A DNA stretch of 64,000 nucleotides from contig NZ_JADBEK010000001.1 in NCBI RefSeq assembly GCF_014873145.1, positions 1,860,001-1,924,000 on the forward strand, written 5' to 3'. Source of the stretch: Nonomuraea angiospora. Its GTDB lineage: Bacteria > Actinomycetota > Actinomycetes > Streptosporangiales > Streptosporangiaceae. This document shows, piece after piece, positions 44,959 through 53,349 of this stretch; positions within the stretch are counted from its first letter, which is position 1; every line of letters begins with the position of its first letter. Both the position numbers and the translations under genes were made by a program. The notes below the pieces were generated by a model, which saw only the letters and a program-made list of their open reading frames with translations, was not told the origin of the DNA and made no database searches.

Positions 44959-46752
44959 TCACCCCTTGCCGCGGGCGAACAGCTCCTGGGCCTTGGTCTT
45001 GAGCCCCTTCTTGACCACGCCGAGCGCGTCGGGGTCGCCCTTGATGATGGCTTCGGCGGCGTCCTTGAGCTGCTCGAACTCCGTGTGCGGCGGGATCGGC
45101 GGGATGTCGGGGTCGCAGTGGACGTCGAGGACGACGGGCCGGTCGGCGGCCAGGGCGCGGTCCCAGGCCGGGCCGATCGCCTCGGGCTTCTCGACCTCGA
45201 TGCCCTCCAGGTCCAGCGAGCGGGCGAAGCCGGCGTAGGACACGTCCGGCAGCGTCTGGGACTCCTCGAACTTCGGCGCGCCGCCCATGGCCCGCAGCTC
45301 CCAGGTGACCTGGTTCAGGTCGTTGTTGTGCAGGACCGCCACGATCAGGCGCGGATCGGCCCACTGGGAGGCGTACCGCTTGATCGTGATGAGCTCGGCC
45401 AGCCCGTTCATCTGCATGGCGCCGTCGCCGACGAAGGCGATGACGGGGCGGTCGGGGTGGCCGAACTTCGCGCCGATCGCGTACGGCACGCCCGGCCCCA
45501 TCGTCGCCAGGGTCCCCGACAGCGAGCCGCGCACGCCGGCGCGGATCTTCAGGTCGCGCGCGTACCAGTTCGCGGCCGAGCCGGAGTCGGCGGTCACGAT
45601 GGCGTTCTGCGGGAGCCTGGTGTTCAGCTCCCAGAACAGCAGCATCGGGTTGATCGGGTCGGCCTCCACCTTGGCCTGGCGTTCGACCGTGTCCCACCAG
45701 CGCGCGAGGTTGCCCTCGACGGTGTCGCGCCAGGACCGGTCCTGTTTGCGGTTCAGGAGCGGGATCAGCGCCCGGAGCGTCTCGGCGGCGTCGCCGACGA
45801 GGTTGACCTCGGTCGGGTAGCGCATGCCGATCATGCGGCCGTCGATGTCGATCTGCACGCCGCGCGCCTCGCCGAAGGGCGGCAGGAACTGCGTGTACGG
45901 GAAGTTGGACCCGACGATCAGCAACGTGTCGCAGTCGCGCATGAGCTCGTAGGAGGGCCGGGTGCCGAGCAGGCCGATGGACCCGGTGACGTACGGCAGG
46001 TCGTCGGGCAGCACGTCCTTGCCGAGCAGCGCCTTGGCCACCCCGGCCCCGGTGAGCTCGGCGACCTCGATGACCTCGGCGGCGGCCGAGCGGGCGCCCT
46101 GGCCGACCAGCATCGCCACCTTCGAGCCCGCGTTGAGGACCTCGGCCGCGCGGGCGATCTCCGCGTCCGGCGCGCGGGTCACCGGCGCCGTGTAGCCGGG
46201 CGCCGACGACGGCACGTTCTTGAACGCGTGGGCGGGCGGCTCGTAGGGCTCCTCCTGAAGGTCGGAGGGGATGATCACGGCGGTCGGGGCGCGCTCGGCG
46301 ACGGCGATGCGCATGGCGCGGTCGATGAGGTTGGGCAGCTGCGCCGGGACGGTCGCCATCTGCACGTACGCGCTCGCGACGTCCTTGAACAGGCTCAGCA
46401 GGTCCACCTCCTGCTGGTAGTGGCCGCCCATGGCGCTGCGGGCCGTCTGGCCGACGATCGCCACGACCGGGACGTGGTCGAGCTTGGCGTCGTACAGGCC
46501 GTTCAGCAGGTGGATCGCGCCGGGCCCGCTGGTCGCCAGGCACACGCCGGGTTTGCCGGTGAACTTGGCGTATCCGACGGCCTCGAACGCGGACATCTCC
46601 TCGTGCCGCGACTGGACGAACCGGGGGCGGTCGTCGGCGCGTCCCAGCGCCGCGATGATCCCGTTGATGCCGTCGCCCGGATAGCCGAACAGGTGGTCGA
46701 CGTCCCACTGACGCAGGCGAAGGAGCAGGTAGTCGGCAACGGTAGGCGCCAT
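44959..46752 (-). CDS. Thiamine pyrophosphate-dependent enzyme (pyruvate oxidase/acetolactate synthase family)
   Basis: 597 aa with three domains. The N-terminal Pyr domain has VDHLFGYPGDGINGI and the activating Glu in RHEEMSAFEAVGYAKFTG. The central domain is about 190-330. The C-terminal PP domain has the TPP/metal motif FVGDGAMQMNGLAELITIKR and NNDLNQVTWE. It is closest to the pyruvate oxidase/dehydrogenase (PoxB-like) 'thiamine pyrophosphate-requiring enzymes' of actinobacteria rather than a biosynthetic acetolactate synthase, and has no small subunit nearby. A SigB-like promoter lies upstream. The preferred substrate is probably pyruvate. Confidence 0.88.
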   Translation of the reverse strand: MAPTVADYLLLRLRQWDVDHLFGYPGDGINGIIAALGRADDRPRFVQSRHEEMSAFEAVGYAKFTGKPGVCLATSGPGAIHLLNGLYDAKLDHVPVVAIVGQTARSAMGGHYQQEVDLLSLFKDVASAYVQMATVPAQLPNLIDRAMRIAVAERAPTAVIIPSDLQEEPYEPPAHAFKNVPSSAPGYTAPVTRAPDAEIARAAEVLNAGSKVAMLVGQGARSAAAEVIEVAELTGAGVAKALLGKDVLPDDLPYVTGSIGLLGTRPSYELMRDCDTLLIVGSNFPYTQFLPPFGEARGVQIDIDGRMIGMRYPTEVNLVGDAAETLRALIPLLNRKQDRSWRDTVEGNLARWWDTVERQAKVEADPINPMLLFWELNTRLPQNAIVTADSGSAANWYARDLKIRAGVRGSLSGTLATMGPGVPYAIGAKFGHPDRPVIAFVGDGAMQMNGLAELITIKRYASQWADPRLIVAVLHNNDLNQVTWELRAMGGAPKFEESQTLPDVSYAGFARSLDLEGIEVEKPEAIGPAWDRALAADRPVVLDVHCDPDIPPIPPHTEFEQLKDAAEAIIKGDPDALGVVKKGLKTKAQELFARGKG

Positions 46753-46792
46753 GACCAGATCCTCTCGAGGTGGTAGTGGCTCTTTTCAGGCC

Positions 46793-46816
46793 CTTCCCGA
46801 GCCACACGGTTGAAAC
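46793..46816 (-). promoter_or_regulatory. SigB-like promoter for TPP enzyme
   Basis: The minus strand reads GTTT, 14 nt, GGGAAG, 40 bp before the ATG. The -35 and spacing fit; the -10 departs from GGGTAT at one base (A for T) plus the final position. Confidence 0.45.
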
Positions 46817-47052
46817 CGGGGAGCTGGGTAATCGACCCCGTATGTCCGCATCGCTGCAACGTGATCCCGCGCACCGTTGACGCGGTGGTGGAGGCCGTGG
46901 CCGTGTGCCACCGGCACGACGTGGCGGTGTTCTCGCGCGGCGGGGGGACGAGCCTGGCCGGGCGGTGCTGCAACACGGGCGTGGTGCTCGACTGGTCCAA
47001 GTACTGCCGCCAGCTGCTGTGGGTCGAACCCGGAGCCTGCCTGGACGAGTGA
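46810..47052 (+). pseudogene. Remnant of FAD-linked oxidase (PCMH-type FAD-binding domain)
   Basis: An open frame of 80 codons carries only the start of an FAD-binding PCMH domain: NVIPRTVDAVVEAVAVCHRH and VAVFSRGGGTSLAGRCCNTG, then VVLDWSKYCRQLLWVEPGA and an early stop. Functional D-lactate/glycolate oxidases have 450 or more residues, and no continuation is seen in other frames. It is probably a 3'-deleted fragment left by rearrangement. The start shown (TTG) is arbitrary. Confidence 0.65.
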
Positions 47053-47076
47053 GACCGGCCTTTACCTCATCGGGCG

Positions 47077-47100
47077 GTTACCGGATCGGCTGGAGGGCAG
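47077..47100 (+). promoter_or_regulatory. Possible SigB-like promoter for DUF3147-like pair
   Basis: GTTA, 14 nt, GGGCAG, 24 bp before the ATG at 47124. The same variant boxes occur in front of the gvp operon and the SRPBCC gene. A weak match to consensus. Confidence 0.3.
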
Positions 47101-47123
47101 CCGGACGACGAGAGGGGCCGCTG

Positions 47124-47465
47124 ATGAGCGAGGTGTGGTGGATCGTGGGACGCGGATTGCTCGGGGGCCTGCTCGTGATGGCCTTCGCGGTGATCGGCGA
47201 GATGCTGACGCCCAAGCGGTTCGCCGGCATCTTCGCCGCCGCCCCCGCCGTGGCCCTGGCCGGGATGACCGTCACCGTGGTGCAGAAGGGCGAGCACCAG
47301 CTCGACGAGGACGCGCTCGGCATGATCGCCGGAGCGGTCGCGCTGGTGGCCTACTGCGCGGTGGCCGTGCCGCTCGTGCGCCGCGTGGGCGCCCTGGCGG
47401 GCTCGCTGATGGCGCTCGCGGTGTGGGCGATCGTCGCCGGCGCGGGCTGGGCGCTGATCGCGTGA
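47124..47465 (+). CDS. Small membrane protein, DUF3147-like, copy 1
   Basis: 113 aa, ATG 47124. Four predicted helices (GLLGGLLVMAFAVIGEMLTP; FAGIFAAAPAVALAGMTVTV; LGMIAGAVALVAYCAVAVPL; GSLMALAVWAIVAGAGWALI). The KRFAGIFAAAPAVALA segment is the DUF3147 signature. It is coupled to a second member by a 4-bp overlap. Paired DUF3147 genes likely form a membrane heteromer; function is unknown. It is not a recognised transporter. Confidence 0.75.
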   Translation: MSEVWWIVGRGLLGGLLVMAFAVIGEMLTPKRFAGIFAAAPAVALAGMTVTVVQKGEHQLDEDALGMIAGAVALVAYCAVAVPLVRRVGALAGSLMALAVWAIVAGAGWALIA

Positions 47466-47854
47466 ACGGCATCCGGCTGCGGCCGTCCAAGCTGCGGGAG
47501 ACGCCGGTACGCGGGATGGTGGTGCGCTTCGCCTTCGGGGCGGTCGTCTCCGTGGCCGCCGGCCTGGTCGGGCTGCGCTGGGGGCCTGTGGCGGGCGGAG
47601 TGTTCCTGGCCTTCCCCGCCATCCTGGCGGCCACTCTGACCCTCATCGAGGAGGAGGAGCACCGGCGCGACCCGGTCGCCCAGGACGCCCGCGGCGCGGT
47701 GCTGGGGGCGACGGGCATGGTCGCCTTCGCCGCGTGCGTGTGGGCGCTGGCGCCCCTGCTGCCCGCCTGGCTCGTCCTGGTGGTGGCCACCGTGGCCTGG
47801 GCGGTGGTCGCCGGCCTGCTGTATCTGGGGTTCGGCCCCCGCCACGGCCAGTGA
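47462..47854 (+). CDS. Small membrane protein, DUF3147-like, copy 2
   Basis: 130 aa, GTG 47462 overlapping the first copy's stop. The helix set mirrors copy 1: VVRFAFGAVVSVAAGLVGLR, GPVAGGVFLAFPAILAATLT, AVLGATGMVAFAACVWALAP and LVLVVATVAWAVVAGLLYLG. The FLAFPAILAATLTLIEEEE stretch corresponds to the APAVALAGMTVT stretch of copy 1. The two probably work together. A hairpin terminator overlaps its stop codon. Confidence 0.78.
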   Translation: MNGIRLRPSKLRETPVRGMVVRFAFGAVVSVAAGLVGLRWGPVAGGVFLAFPAILAATLTLIEEEEHRRDPVAQDARGAVLGATGMVAFAACVWALAPLLPAWLVLVVATVAWAVVAGLLYLGFGPRHGQ

Positions 47855-47869
47855 GCCACCGGCCGTGGC
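47841..47869. terminator. Hairpin terminator after DUF3147-like pair
   Basis: GCCACGGCC pairs with GGCCGTGGC around an 11-nt loop that contains the stop codon region. It also lies just downstream of the minus-strand small secreted protein gene. Confidence 0.65.
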
Positions 47870-47878
47870 GGGCCGTGT

Positions 47879-48109
47879 TCAGCAGGGTGTCCAGGTGACC
47901 TTCAGCTGGCCGTCCTGCGACCCCCACTGGCCCGACTGGCTGCACCCGAACCAGCGCTGCCCGACGATCGTGTCCCCGGCGTAGTAACTGAGGACCGTGA
48001 GGTTGTCGCCTCCCGGTGGAGGCGGCGGAATGGCGTGGGCGGGGGCGGAGCCGACGGCGAGCACGGCGGCGGCTAACGTCGCCGCGACAATCCCCTGCTT
48101 AATTCTCAC
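47879..48109 (-). CDS. Small secreted protein (DUF6289-like)
   Basis: 76 aa from GTG 48109 (CTGGAGGGACC upstream). The signal peptide covers about residues 1-26 (IVAATLAAAVLAVGSAPAHA). The mature part is about 50 residues with two Cys (FGCSQSGQWG; WTPC), likely disulfide-bonded. It resembles small secreted DUF6289-type proteins of actinobacteria, whose role is unknown. It is transcribed separately from the large GH89 gene 80 bp away. Confidence 0.7.
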   Translation of the reverse strand: MRIKQGIVAATLAAAVLAVGSAPAHAIPPPPPGGDNLTVLSYYAGDTIVGQRWFGCSQSGQWGSQDGQLKVTWTPC

Positions 48110-48157
48110 GAAGGTCCCTCCAGGAGCACGTGAACTTCAAGCAACGCGAACCGAACT

Positions 48158-48187
48158 TTATTCTCTCCGGATCATGGGCCCTGTCAA
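48158..48187 (-). promoter_or_regulatory. Possible housekeeping promoter for small secreted protein
   Basis: The minus strand has TTGACA followed after 17-18 nt by an AGAATA/GAATAA-like -10. The -35 overlaps the last codons of the GH89 gene. A motif match only. Confidence 0.33.
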
Positions 48188-48189
48188 CA

Positions 48190-51100
48190 TCATCGCGCCG
48201 GCGTCCCGTACACGCTGACCTCGGTGAGGTGGAACGACAGGTTGGCGGTGTTGTGCGTGCCGATCACCCGTACGTACCGGGCCTTCGCCTCGGTGGTCAT
48301 CGTGTCCCCGGCGTCGGTCGCGGCCCGGGGGCCGCGGCGGCCGCCGAGGGTGTACCAGGTGACGCCGTCGAGGCTGCCCTCCAGCCGGTACTCGTAGTAG
48401 CGCCCGCCCCCGACGTAGGTGCGCACGTTGACGCGCGAGACGTCGTCGACCGCCCCCAGGTCGACCTGCCACCAGGTGGTGTCCCAGGTCATCTGGCTGG
48501 CGAAGTACGGCGAGTTGGCGCGGTTGCCGTCGTTCGCGTGCTCGGGGCCCCGGTTCGGCTCCCAGCTCAGCGCCGTGACCGGTTTGCGGAGGCTCTGCAG
48601 GGTGTCCTGCGCCCCGTCGCGGGCGGTCGAGGGGGACGGCGCGGGATCGGTCAGCACGGCGACCGCCTCCTGGCCGGTGTCCCGGTTGGCCGCGCTGACG
48701 AACAGCCCGGCGTCGAGCGTCGCGCCGGCGCCCGGGACGCGGGCCGCCCCGATCACCGCCCAGTTCCTGCCGTCGCTGCTGCACGACCCGGTGAGCCGGT
48801 CGCCGGACTTTCCGACGCGCACGTGTACGGGCGGCGCGAACCCGCCCACCTCGGCGTACGAGTCGAGCTGCCCGTTGCCGTCGGAATCCCAGCTGAACAC
48901 GCAGCCGTGGCCGGGGGTGACGGCGATGTTGGCATAGCCGGCGGACCCGGCGGTGGCCAGGTCGTCGCTCACCACCAGCCCGGACCGCGTCCAGTCCGAC
49001 GCGCCGTCCTGGCGCAGCACCGTGCTGACGAGCTGCTGCCCGTCGGCCAGGGCGTCCGCGCGGTAGGCGGTGGCCAGCTCGTTGGTCTCCCGCCACAGGT
49101 CCGCGCCGCCCGCCGCGATCGCGAGCCCGTCGCCGGTGGCGGCGAACTCGGCCTGCGTGCTGCTCATCGTCCGGTACGACGCGGGCGCGGCCCCGGCGAT
49201 CAGCAGGCGGGTGGAGGCGGTGTCCCGCCGGTCGGCCTCGCCGGAGCGCCAGGAGGCGGTGACGTCCAGCGCCGGGGTGGCGCCCGGGGCCTCGCCGGCG
49301 GGGACGGTCACCGTCCAGGTCACGGTGAGCCTGTCGCGCGGGGCGACGTGGTCCGCGCGGGCCGGCGAGGTGGCGCGCACCTGGTAGCCGGGCGGGGCGT
49401 CGAGCCGGAGCGTCACCCGGCCGGTGGCCCGCAGCGCGTTGTCGTTGGTGAACACGGCGGTGACCTGTACGGCCCCGCCCGGCTTGACGCCCTTGCGGTC
49501 GGTTCCGACGGTCACCGCGCCGTCGGGCAGCGCGGCCACCCTGCTCGCCTCAGTGTAGGCGTCGCCGCTCGGCTCGGATGCGAGCCTGGTGCCGGCCTTC
49601 GCCCAGTCCTGGGCGACGGCCATCCAGTCGATCCGCTCGGGATAGTCCTTGCCCGAGCGCAGCGCGGCCTTCAGGCTGTCGAAGAACAGCTGCCACCGCT
49701 TGGCGTAGTACTGCCCGACGAGGCCGTTCATCTCCCTGCGGGCGTAGTCCTGCAGGCGGGCGCCGCCGGCCCAGAGCGTGACCAGCGACTTGAGGTTGTA
49801 GTCGAGGGTCGCCGCCTCGGCCGGGGTGGCGGCCTGTCGGCGGGCCTCCTTCTGCCACGCGCCGAGCAGGAAGTTCTCGTCGGTGCCCAGCAGCCGGTCC
49901 ATCAGCCGCATCCGGTCCGTCCACTGGCGGGTGAGGCGCTCGAAGCGGTCGAGATCCCTGGCGCGGTAGGCGGCGCGGATCTGGGGCAGCTGCAGCCGGC
50001 TGTGGTTGGCCAGCACCTGCCGGGCGACGTCGACGAGGTCGTAGCGGTAGGCGCCGGAGCCGCGCAGCCGCCGGTCGACCTGGAGCAGCTCGTCGAGCGC
50101 CTTGTCGAAGGCGGCGATGTCGTACGGCAGCGGGTAGCCGGTGTTCGCCAGGCCGGGCTCGTCGTCGTACAGGCCGGTGACGTGCCGGCTGTCGGCGCCG
50201 GCGGGCCAGCTGTAGACGGTGTCGAGCAGGATCCGCCAGGCCGCCTTGGCGTGCGGGTCGTCGCCGCCGTACCGGGCGGTGGCGTACTCGTCGAACCACT
50301 GCCGCATGTCGGCCGGGCCGTCCTGCCACGGCAGGTCGGCGAAGAACGCGACCGCGGCCGGGTTGTTGTCGATGGCCTCCGGCATGAGCGCGATGCCGTT
50401 CATCGCCGTGCCGGACTTGCCGCGCCAGGCGTGGAACTTCTCGTTCCACAGCGTCAGGCGGGCGCCGAGGTTGAAGTGGCCGCCGAAGTTCCAGATGGTG
50501 CCGAACGCGTACCCGGTGCCGAGGAAGTCCTTGTCCCGGTCGGTGATGCCGGGCTCCTCGCTGATGCCGTCGACGATGAACATCTTGCTCCGGTCGATGG
50601 CCTGGAGCGTGGCCGGGAGCGGGTTGCTCTGCCAGCCCAGGATCGTCCAGAGCGCGTCGGGGTGGGCGTCGTTCAGCGCCTGCTGCACCGCCTGCGACGC
50701 CTGCGCGACGTCGACCTTGCCGGCCGTGCCGCCCTCGTGCAGCAGGTCCATCTTGTACATCGTGCTGGGCCCGAACAGCTCGGTCTGCACCCGGTAGAAC
50801 GTGGCCGCGACGCGCGCGAAGACCGGATCGGTCGGGTCGAGCCAGTGGGGGCGTTCGAGCTGGTTCCAGGTGCCCTGCGGGACGGTGTTGGCGCCCGGGT
50901 TGCGGACCTTGAAGTCGGTCGGCACGGTGCCGAAATAGCCGGGCAGCACGGGCACCATGCCCAGGGAGCGCAGGCGGTCGGCCATCTTGCGGCCGAGTTC
51001 GACGCGCCGGTCGATGAGCTGCTGGGAGATCGGGCTGTCGGTGCAGCACATGTTCTGCAGCAGCCACCAGGACTGGTGGCCCGGCTGCGGGATCCACTCG

Positions 51101-51738
51101 CGCATCTGCTGGTCGGAGTAGCCGAACTCCATGAAGGTGCGCTGGTAGACCGCCTCCTGGCCCTCGTAGACGAGCACCTCGTTGATGCCGTGCAGCGCGA
51201 GGACGTCGATCCGCCGCTGCCATTCCGGCCAGCTCAGATACGCCCCCGCATAGCCCTGGTTGGTGTCGTTAAGGGCGAAGCGATGGTCCACCGAGGAGTC
51301 CTTGGCGATGGGAGCCGTCGGTAGAGGGAGGCGCTGGGGCAGGTCGACCTGGGAGCCGTTGATCGAGACGTCGGCGTGCGCGACCTGGCGCAGGTAGTGG
51401 CCGAAGCCGGTCAGCTGCACCGCGGGCGTCGTGCCGGCGACGACGAGGCGGCCGTTCTCGGCGTACACCTCGAACCGGTCGCGGCCGGTGCCCTTGTCGA
51501 TCGCGCGCAGCGTGACCTGCCTGGCGCGCGCCGTCCCGATCAGCCGCTCCAGGGCCTGCGCCGCCGGGCCGTCGAGCCGGGCGGGCGCGGACTGCGCGGG
51601 GGTGCCGGCCGCCACCGCGGGCTGGGCGGCGAACGGCGCGGTGAGCAGCGTGAGCAGGACGGCCAGCGCCGCCAGAAGGGGTCGCCGCAGGCGCGGTAAC
51701 GGGGCGGCGAGGCTCTGCGGTTCGCGGGAACGGGTCAT
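48190..51738 (-). CDS. Secreted GH89 alpha-N-acetylglucosaminidase with C-terminal CBM32/F5-8C
   Basis: 1182 aa from ATG 51738. The signal peptide covers about residues 1-44 (LLAALAVLLTLLTAPFAAQP and AVAAG). The GH89 N-terminal domain (about 50-150) leads to the (alpha/beta)8 catalytic region: HFALNDTNQGYAGAYLSWPE, MCCTDSPISQQLIDRRVELG and catalytic Glu candidates in YEGQEAVYQRTF and ISEEPGITDRD, with WNFGGHFNLGARL. An NEW3-type Ig domain (about 760-870) and a lectin-like domain follow. The C-terminus is an F5/8-type discoidin domain (CBM32; PYFASQMTWDTTWWQVDLGA, ending HLTEVSVYGTPA). It removes terminal alpha-GlcNAc from glycoconjugates outside the cell. It is divergent from a ROK regulator. 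Confidence 0.9.
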   Translation of the reverse strand: MTRSREPQSLAAPLPRLRRPLLAALAVLLTLLTAPFAAQPAVAAGTPAQSAPARLDGPAAQALERLIGTARARQVTLRAIDKGTGRDRFEVYAENGRLVVAGTTPAVQLTGFGHYLRQVAHADVSINGSQVDLPQRLPLPTAPIAKDSSVDHRFALNDTNQGYAGAYLSWPEWQRRIDVLALHGINEVLVYEGQEAVYQRTFMEFGYSDQQMREWIPQPGHQSWWLLQNMCCTDSPISQQLIDRRVELGRKMADRLRSLGMVPVLPGYFGTVPTDFKVRNPGANTVPQGTWNQLERPHWLDPTDPVFARVAATFYRVQTELFGPSTMYKMDLLHEGGTAGKVDVAQASQAVQQALNDAHPDALWTILGWQSNPLPATLQAIDRSKMFIVDGISEEPGITDRDKDFLGTGYAFGTIWNFGGHFNLGARLTLWNEKFHAWRGKSGTAMNGIALMPEAIDNNPAAVAFFADLPWQDGPADMRQWFDEYATARYGGDDPHAKAAWRILLDTVYSWPAGADSRHVTGLYDDEPGLANTGYPLPYDIAAFDKALDELLQVDRRLRGSGAYRYDLVDVARQVLANHSRLQLPQIRAAYRARDLDRFERLTRQWTDRMRLMDRLLGTDENFLLGAWQKEARRQAATPAEAATLDYNLKSLVTLWAGGARLQDYARREMNGLVGQYYAKRWQLFFDSLKAALRSGKDYPERIDWMAVAQDWAKAGTRLASEPSGDAYTEASRVAALPDGAVTVGTDRKGVKPGGAVQVTAVFTNDNALRATGRVTLRLDAPPGYQVRATSPARADHVAPRDRLTVTWTVTVPAGEAPGATPALDVTASWRSGEADRRDTASTRLLIAGAAPASYRTMSSTQAEFAATGDGLAIAAGGADLWRETNELATAYRADALADGQQLVSTVLRQDGASDWTRSGLVVSDDLATAGSAGYANIAVTPGHGCVFSWDSDGNGQLDSYAEVGGFAPPVHVRVGKSGDRLTGSCSSDGRNWAVIGAARVPGAGATLDAGLFVSAANRDTGQEAVAVLTDPAPSPSTARDGAQDTLQSLRKPVTALSWEPNRGPEHANDGNRANSPYFASQMTWDTTWWQVDLGAVDDVSRVNVRTYVGGGRYYEYRLEGSLDGVTWYTLGGRRGPRAATDAGDTMTTEAKARYVRVIGTHNTANLSFHLTEVSVYGTPAR

Positions 51739-51774
51739 GGGGGGCGGCCACCTCCGGGAGGGCGAACCTATTAT

Positions 51775-51787
51775 GTAAAGACTTTTC
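51775..51787. promoter_or_regulatory. Candidate operator between GH89 and ROK genes
   Basis: GTAAAGACTTTTC is an imperfect dyad in an AT-rich island of the 107-bp divergent intergenic region. It would be a natural site for the ROK regulator. A TATACT -10-like box (51815-51820) follows for the ROK gene. No experimental or family-consensus support is known to me. Confidence 0.35.
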
Positions 51788-51845
51788 GTAAGGTCTCTGC
51801 GGAATATACTCAGCCGGAGACGACAGAAGGTCAAGAGGGGCGTTG

Positions 51846-53117
51846 ATGACGGAGGAGCGGCCGGCGGGCACCCCGGTCCTGCGCAGGATGAACCGGGCCG
51901 CGGTGCTCGACGCGGTCCGGCGGCGCGCGCCCGAGCCCGTACGGGTGGCCGAGCTCGCCCGGCTGACCGAGCTCACCCGCCCGACGGTCGCCCAGGCCGT
52001 GGAGGACCTGCTGGCCGCCGGCTGGCTGCGGCAGGTCGCGCCGGAGCAGGCCACGGTGGGCAGACCGGCGACCCGGTTCTCGCTCAACGGCCGGGCGGCG
52101 CCCGTGCTCGCCCTGGACGTCGGCCCGCACACCGTGACGGCGGGCATCGCCGACCTGGCCGGCGAGCGCCTCGCGACGATCCGCCGGCCGGTCGGCCGCC
52201 GCGGCGCCCGGCACCTGCTGGAGGCGGTCGACGAGGCGACGGGCGCGGCCCTGGCGGCGGCCGGCCTGACCGCCGGGCAGATCGCGGCGGTCACCGCGGC
52301 GACCCCGGGCATCGTCGAGGAGACCACCGGCCGGGTGCTGTTCGCCCCGAGCGTGCCGGGCTGGCCGGAGATCGACCTCGCCGGCCGCCTGCGCGCTCGT
52401 TTCAGGTGCGCGGTCACGGTGGAGAACGACGCGAACCTGGCCGCGCTGGCGGCCGTCCACCGACGCGCGGGCGCGGGCACCCTGCTCGCGGTCCAGTGGG
52501 GCGAGCGGCTGGGAGCCGGGGTCGTCATCGACGGGCGGCTGCACCGGGGCGCGGGCCAGGCCGGCGAGATCGGCTTCATCCGCCCCACCGGCGTCCTTCC
52601 CGGCCCGGCCAGCGGCCTTCCCGACCCCGCCAGCGGCCTTCCCGACGCCGCTGGGGACCTTCCCAACCCCACCGGCGACCTTCCGGACCCTGTCGGGGAC
52701 GGTCGCGGGCCGCTGGAGCGCGCGATCGGCGCCGAGGCGATCGTCGATCTGGCCCGCCGCCGCGCCGCGGGCCGGCCGGAGTGCAGGCTCGCCCGCGTGA
52801 CGGACGCGGCCGCCGTCTTCGCGGCCGCCGCCGACGGCGACCCGATGGCCGTGGCGGTCGTCGACCAGGTCGCCGCCGTCTTCGCCCAGGCGATCGCGCC
52901 CGCCGTCCTCGTGCTGTCACCGCACGCGATAGTGATCGGCGGCGGCATCGCCCGCGCCGGCGCGGTCCTGCTGGACGCCATCGCCCGGCACCTCGCCGAC
53001 CTGGTCCTCACCCCGCCGAGCGTGGAGCTGTCGGAGCTGGCCGAGGGCACCGTGCTCACGGGCGCGATCCAGCTCGCCCTGGAGGAGGTGTGGCGCGACA
53101 CCCTGGCCGGCTGCTGA
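51846..53117 (+). CDS. ROK-family transcriptional regulator with tandem-repeat insertion
   Basis: 423 aa from ATG 51846 (AGAGGGG before it; TTG at 51843 is the alternative). A winged helix-turn-helix (about 20-75, RVAELARLTELTRPTVAQAV) precedes a ROK sugar-kinase-like domain with ALDVGPHTVTAGIADLAGE, ENDANLAALAAVHR and GEIGFIRP. The ROK zinc site, normally CXCGXXGC after HxxG, is replaced by an insertion of about 35 residues built from five near-identical 7-residue repeats (GLPDPAS-like). It is divergent from GH89, so it probably represses this gene until a GlcNAc-type sugar is present. Loss of the Cys cluster may alter ligand sensing. Confidence 0.87.
   Translation: MTEERPAGTPVLRRMNRAAVLDAVRRRAPEPVRVAELARLTELTRPTVAQAVEDLLAAGWLRQVAPEQATVGRPATRFSLNGRAAPVLALDVGPHTVTAGIADLAGERLATIRRPVGRRGARHLLEAVDEATGAALAAAGLTAGQIAAVTAATPGIVEETTGRVLFAPSVPGWPEIDLAGRLRARFRCAVTVENDANLAALAAVHRRAGAGTLLAVQWGERLGAGVVIDGRLHRGAGQAGEIGFIRPTGVLPGPASGLPDPASGLPDAAGDLPNPTGDLPDPVGDGRGPLERAIGAEAIVDLARRRAAGRPECRLARVTDAAAVFAAAADGDPMAVAVVDQVAAVFAQAIAPAVLVLSPHAIVIGGGIARAGAVLLDAIARHLADLVLTPPSVELSELAEGTVLTGAIQLALEEVWRDTLAGC
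52590..52694 (+). repeat. Five 21-bp tandem repeats inside the ROK gene
   Basis: Units at 52590, 52611, 52632, 52653 and 52674 each encode a G-L/D-L-P-x-P-x-like heptapeptide (consensus AGCGGCCTTCCCGACCCCGCC). They keep the frame and replace the usual Cys-rich ROK motif. Copy number changes would be in-frame. Confidence 0.88.
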
Positions 53118-53132
53118 CCGACCTGCCGCTCG

Positions 53133-53219
53133 AGCAAGGACGCGGACGTCACCGACGGCGTACTGCGGGCCGGCCTGCCACCGATGTCGTGGACCGCGAT
53201 CCGCCTGACCACCGGCTGA
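53133..53219 (+). pseudogene. Short in-frame remnant, possible glycoside-hydrolase C-terminus
   Basis: A 28-codon frame reads SKDADVTDGVLRAGLPPMSW then TAIRLTTG and stops at 53217-53219, between the ROK gene and the RiPP precursor. The GVLR..LPPMSWT.IRL pattern resembles the last strand of the C-terminal beta domain of arabinofuranosidase-type glycoside hydrolases. Nothing else of such a gene is present. The rest of the 226-bp gap up to 53343 has no gene and holds the upstream region of the precursor. Confidence 0.3.
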
Positions 53220-53349
53220 CGCTGCTCCGCCCCCAGGGTGACAGCTGATCATCCATGCGACGGACGACGCCCTGTGTACCGCCTCTCTAACGTGTTCCAC
53301 GCGACGGGGTGCATTCGGCTCCCCGTATGGACAAAGGGTGGGAATGAAC

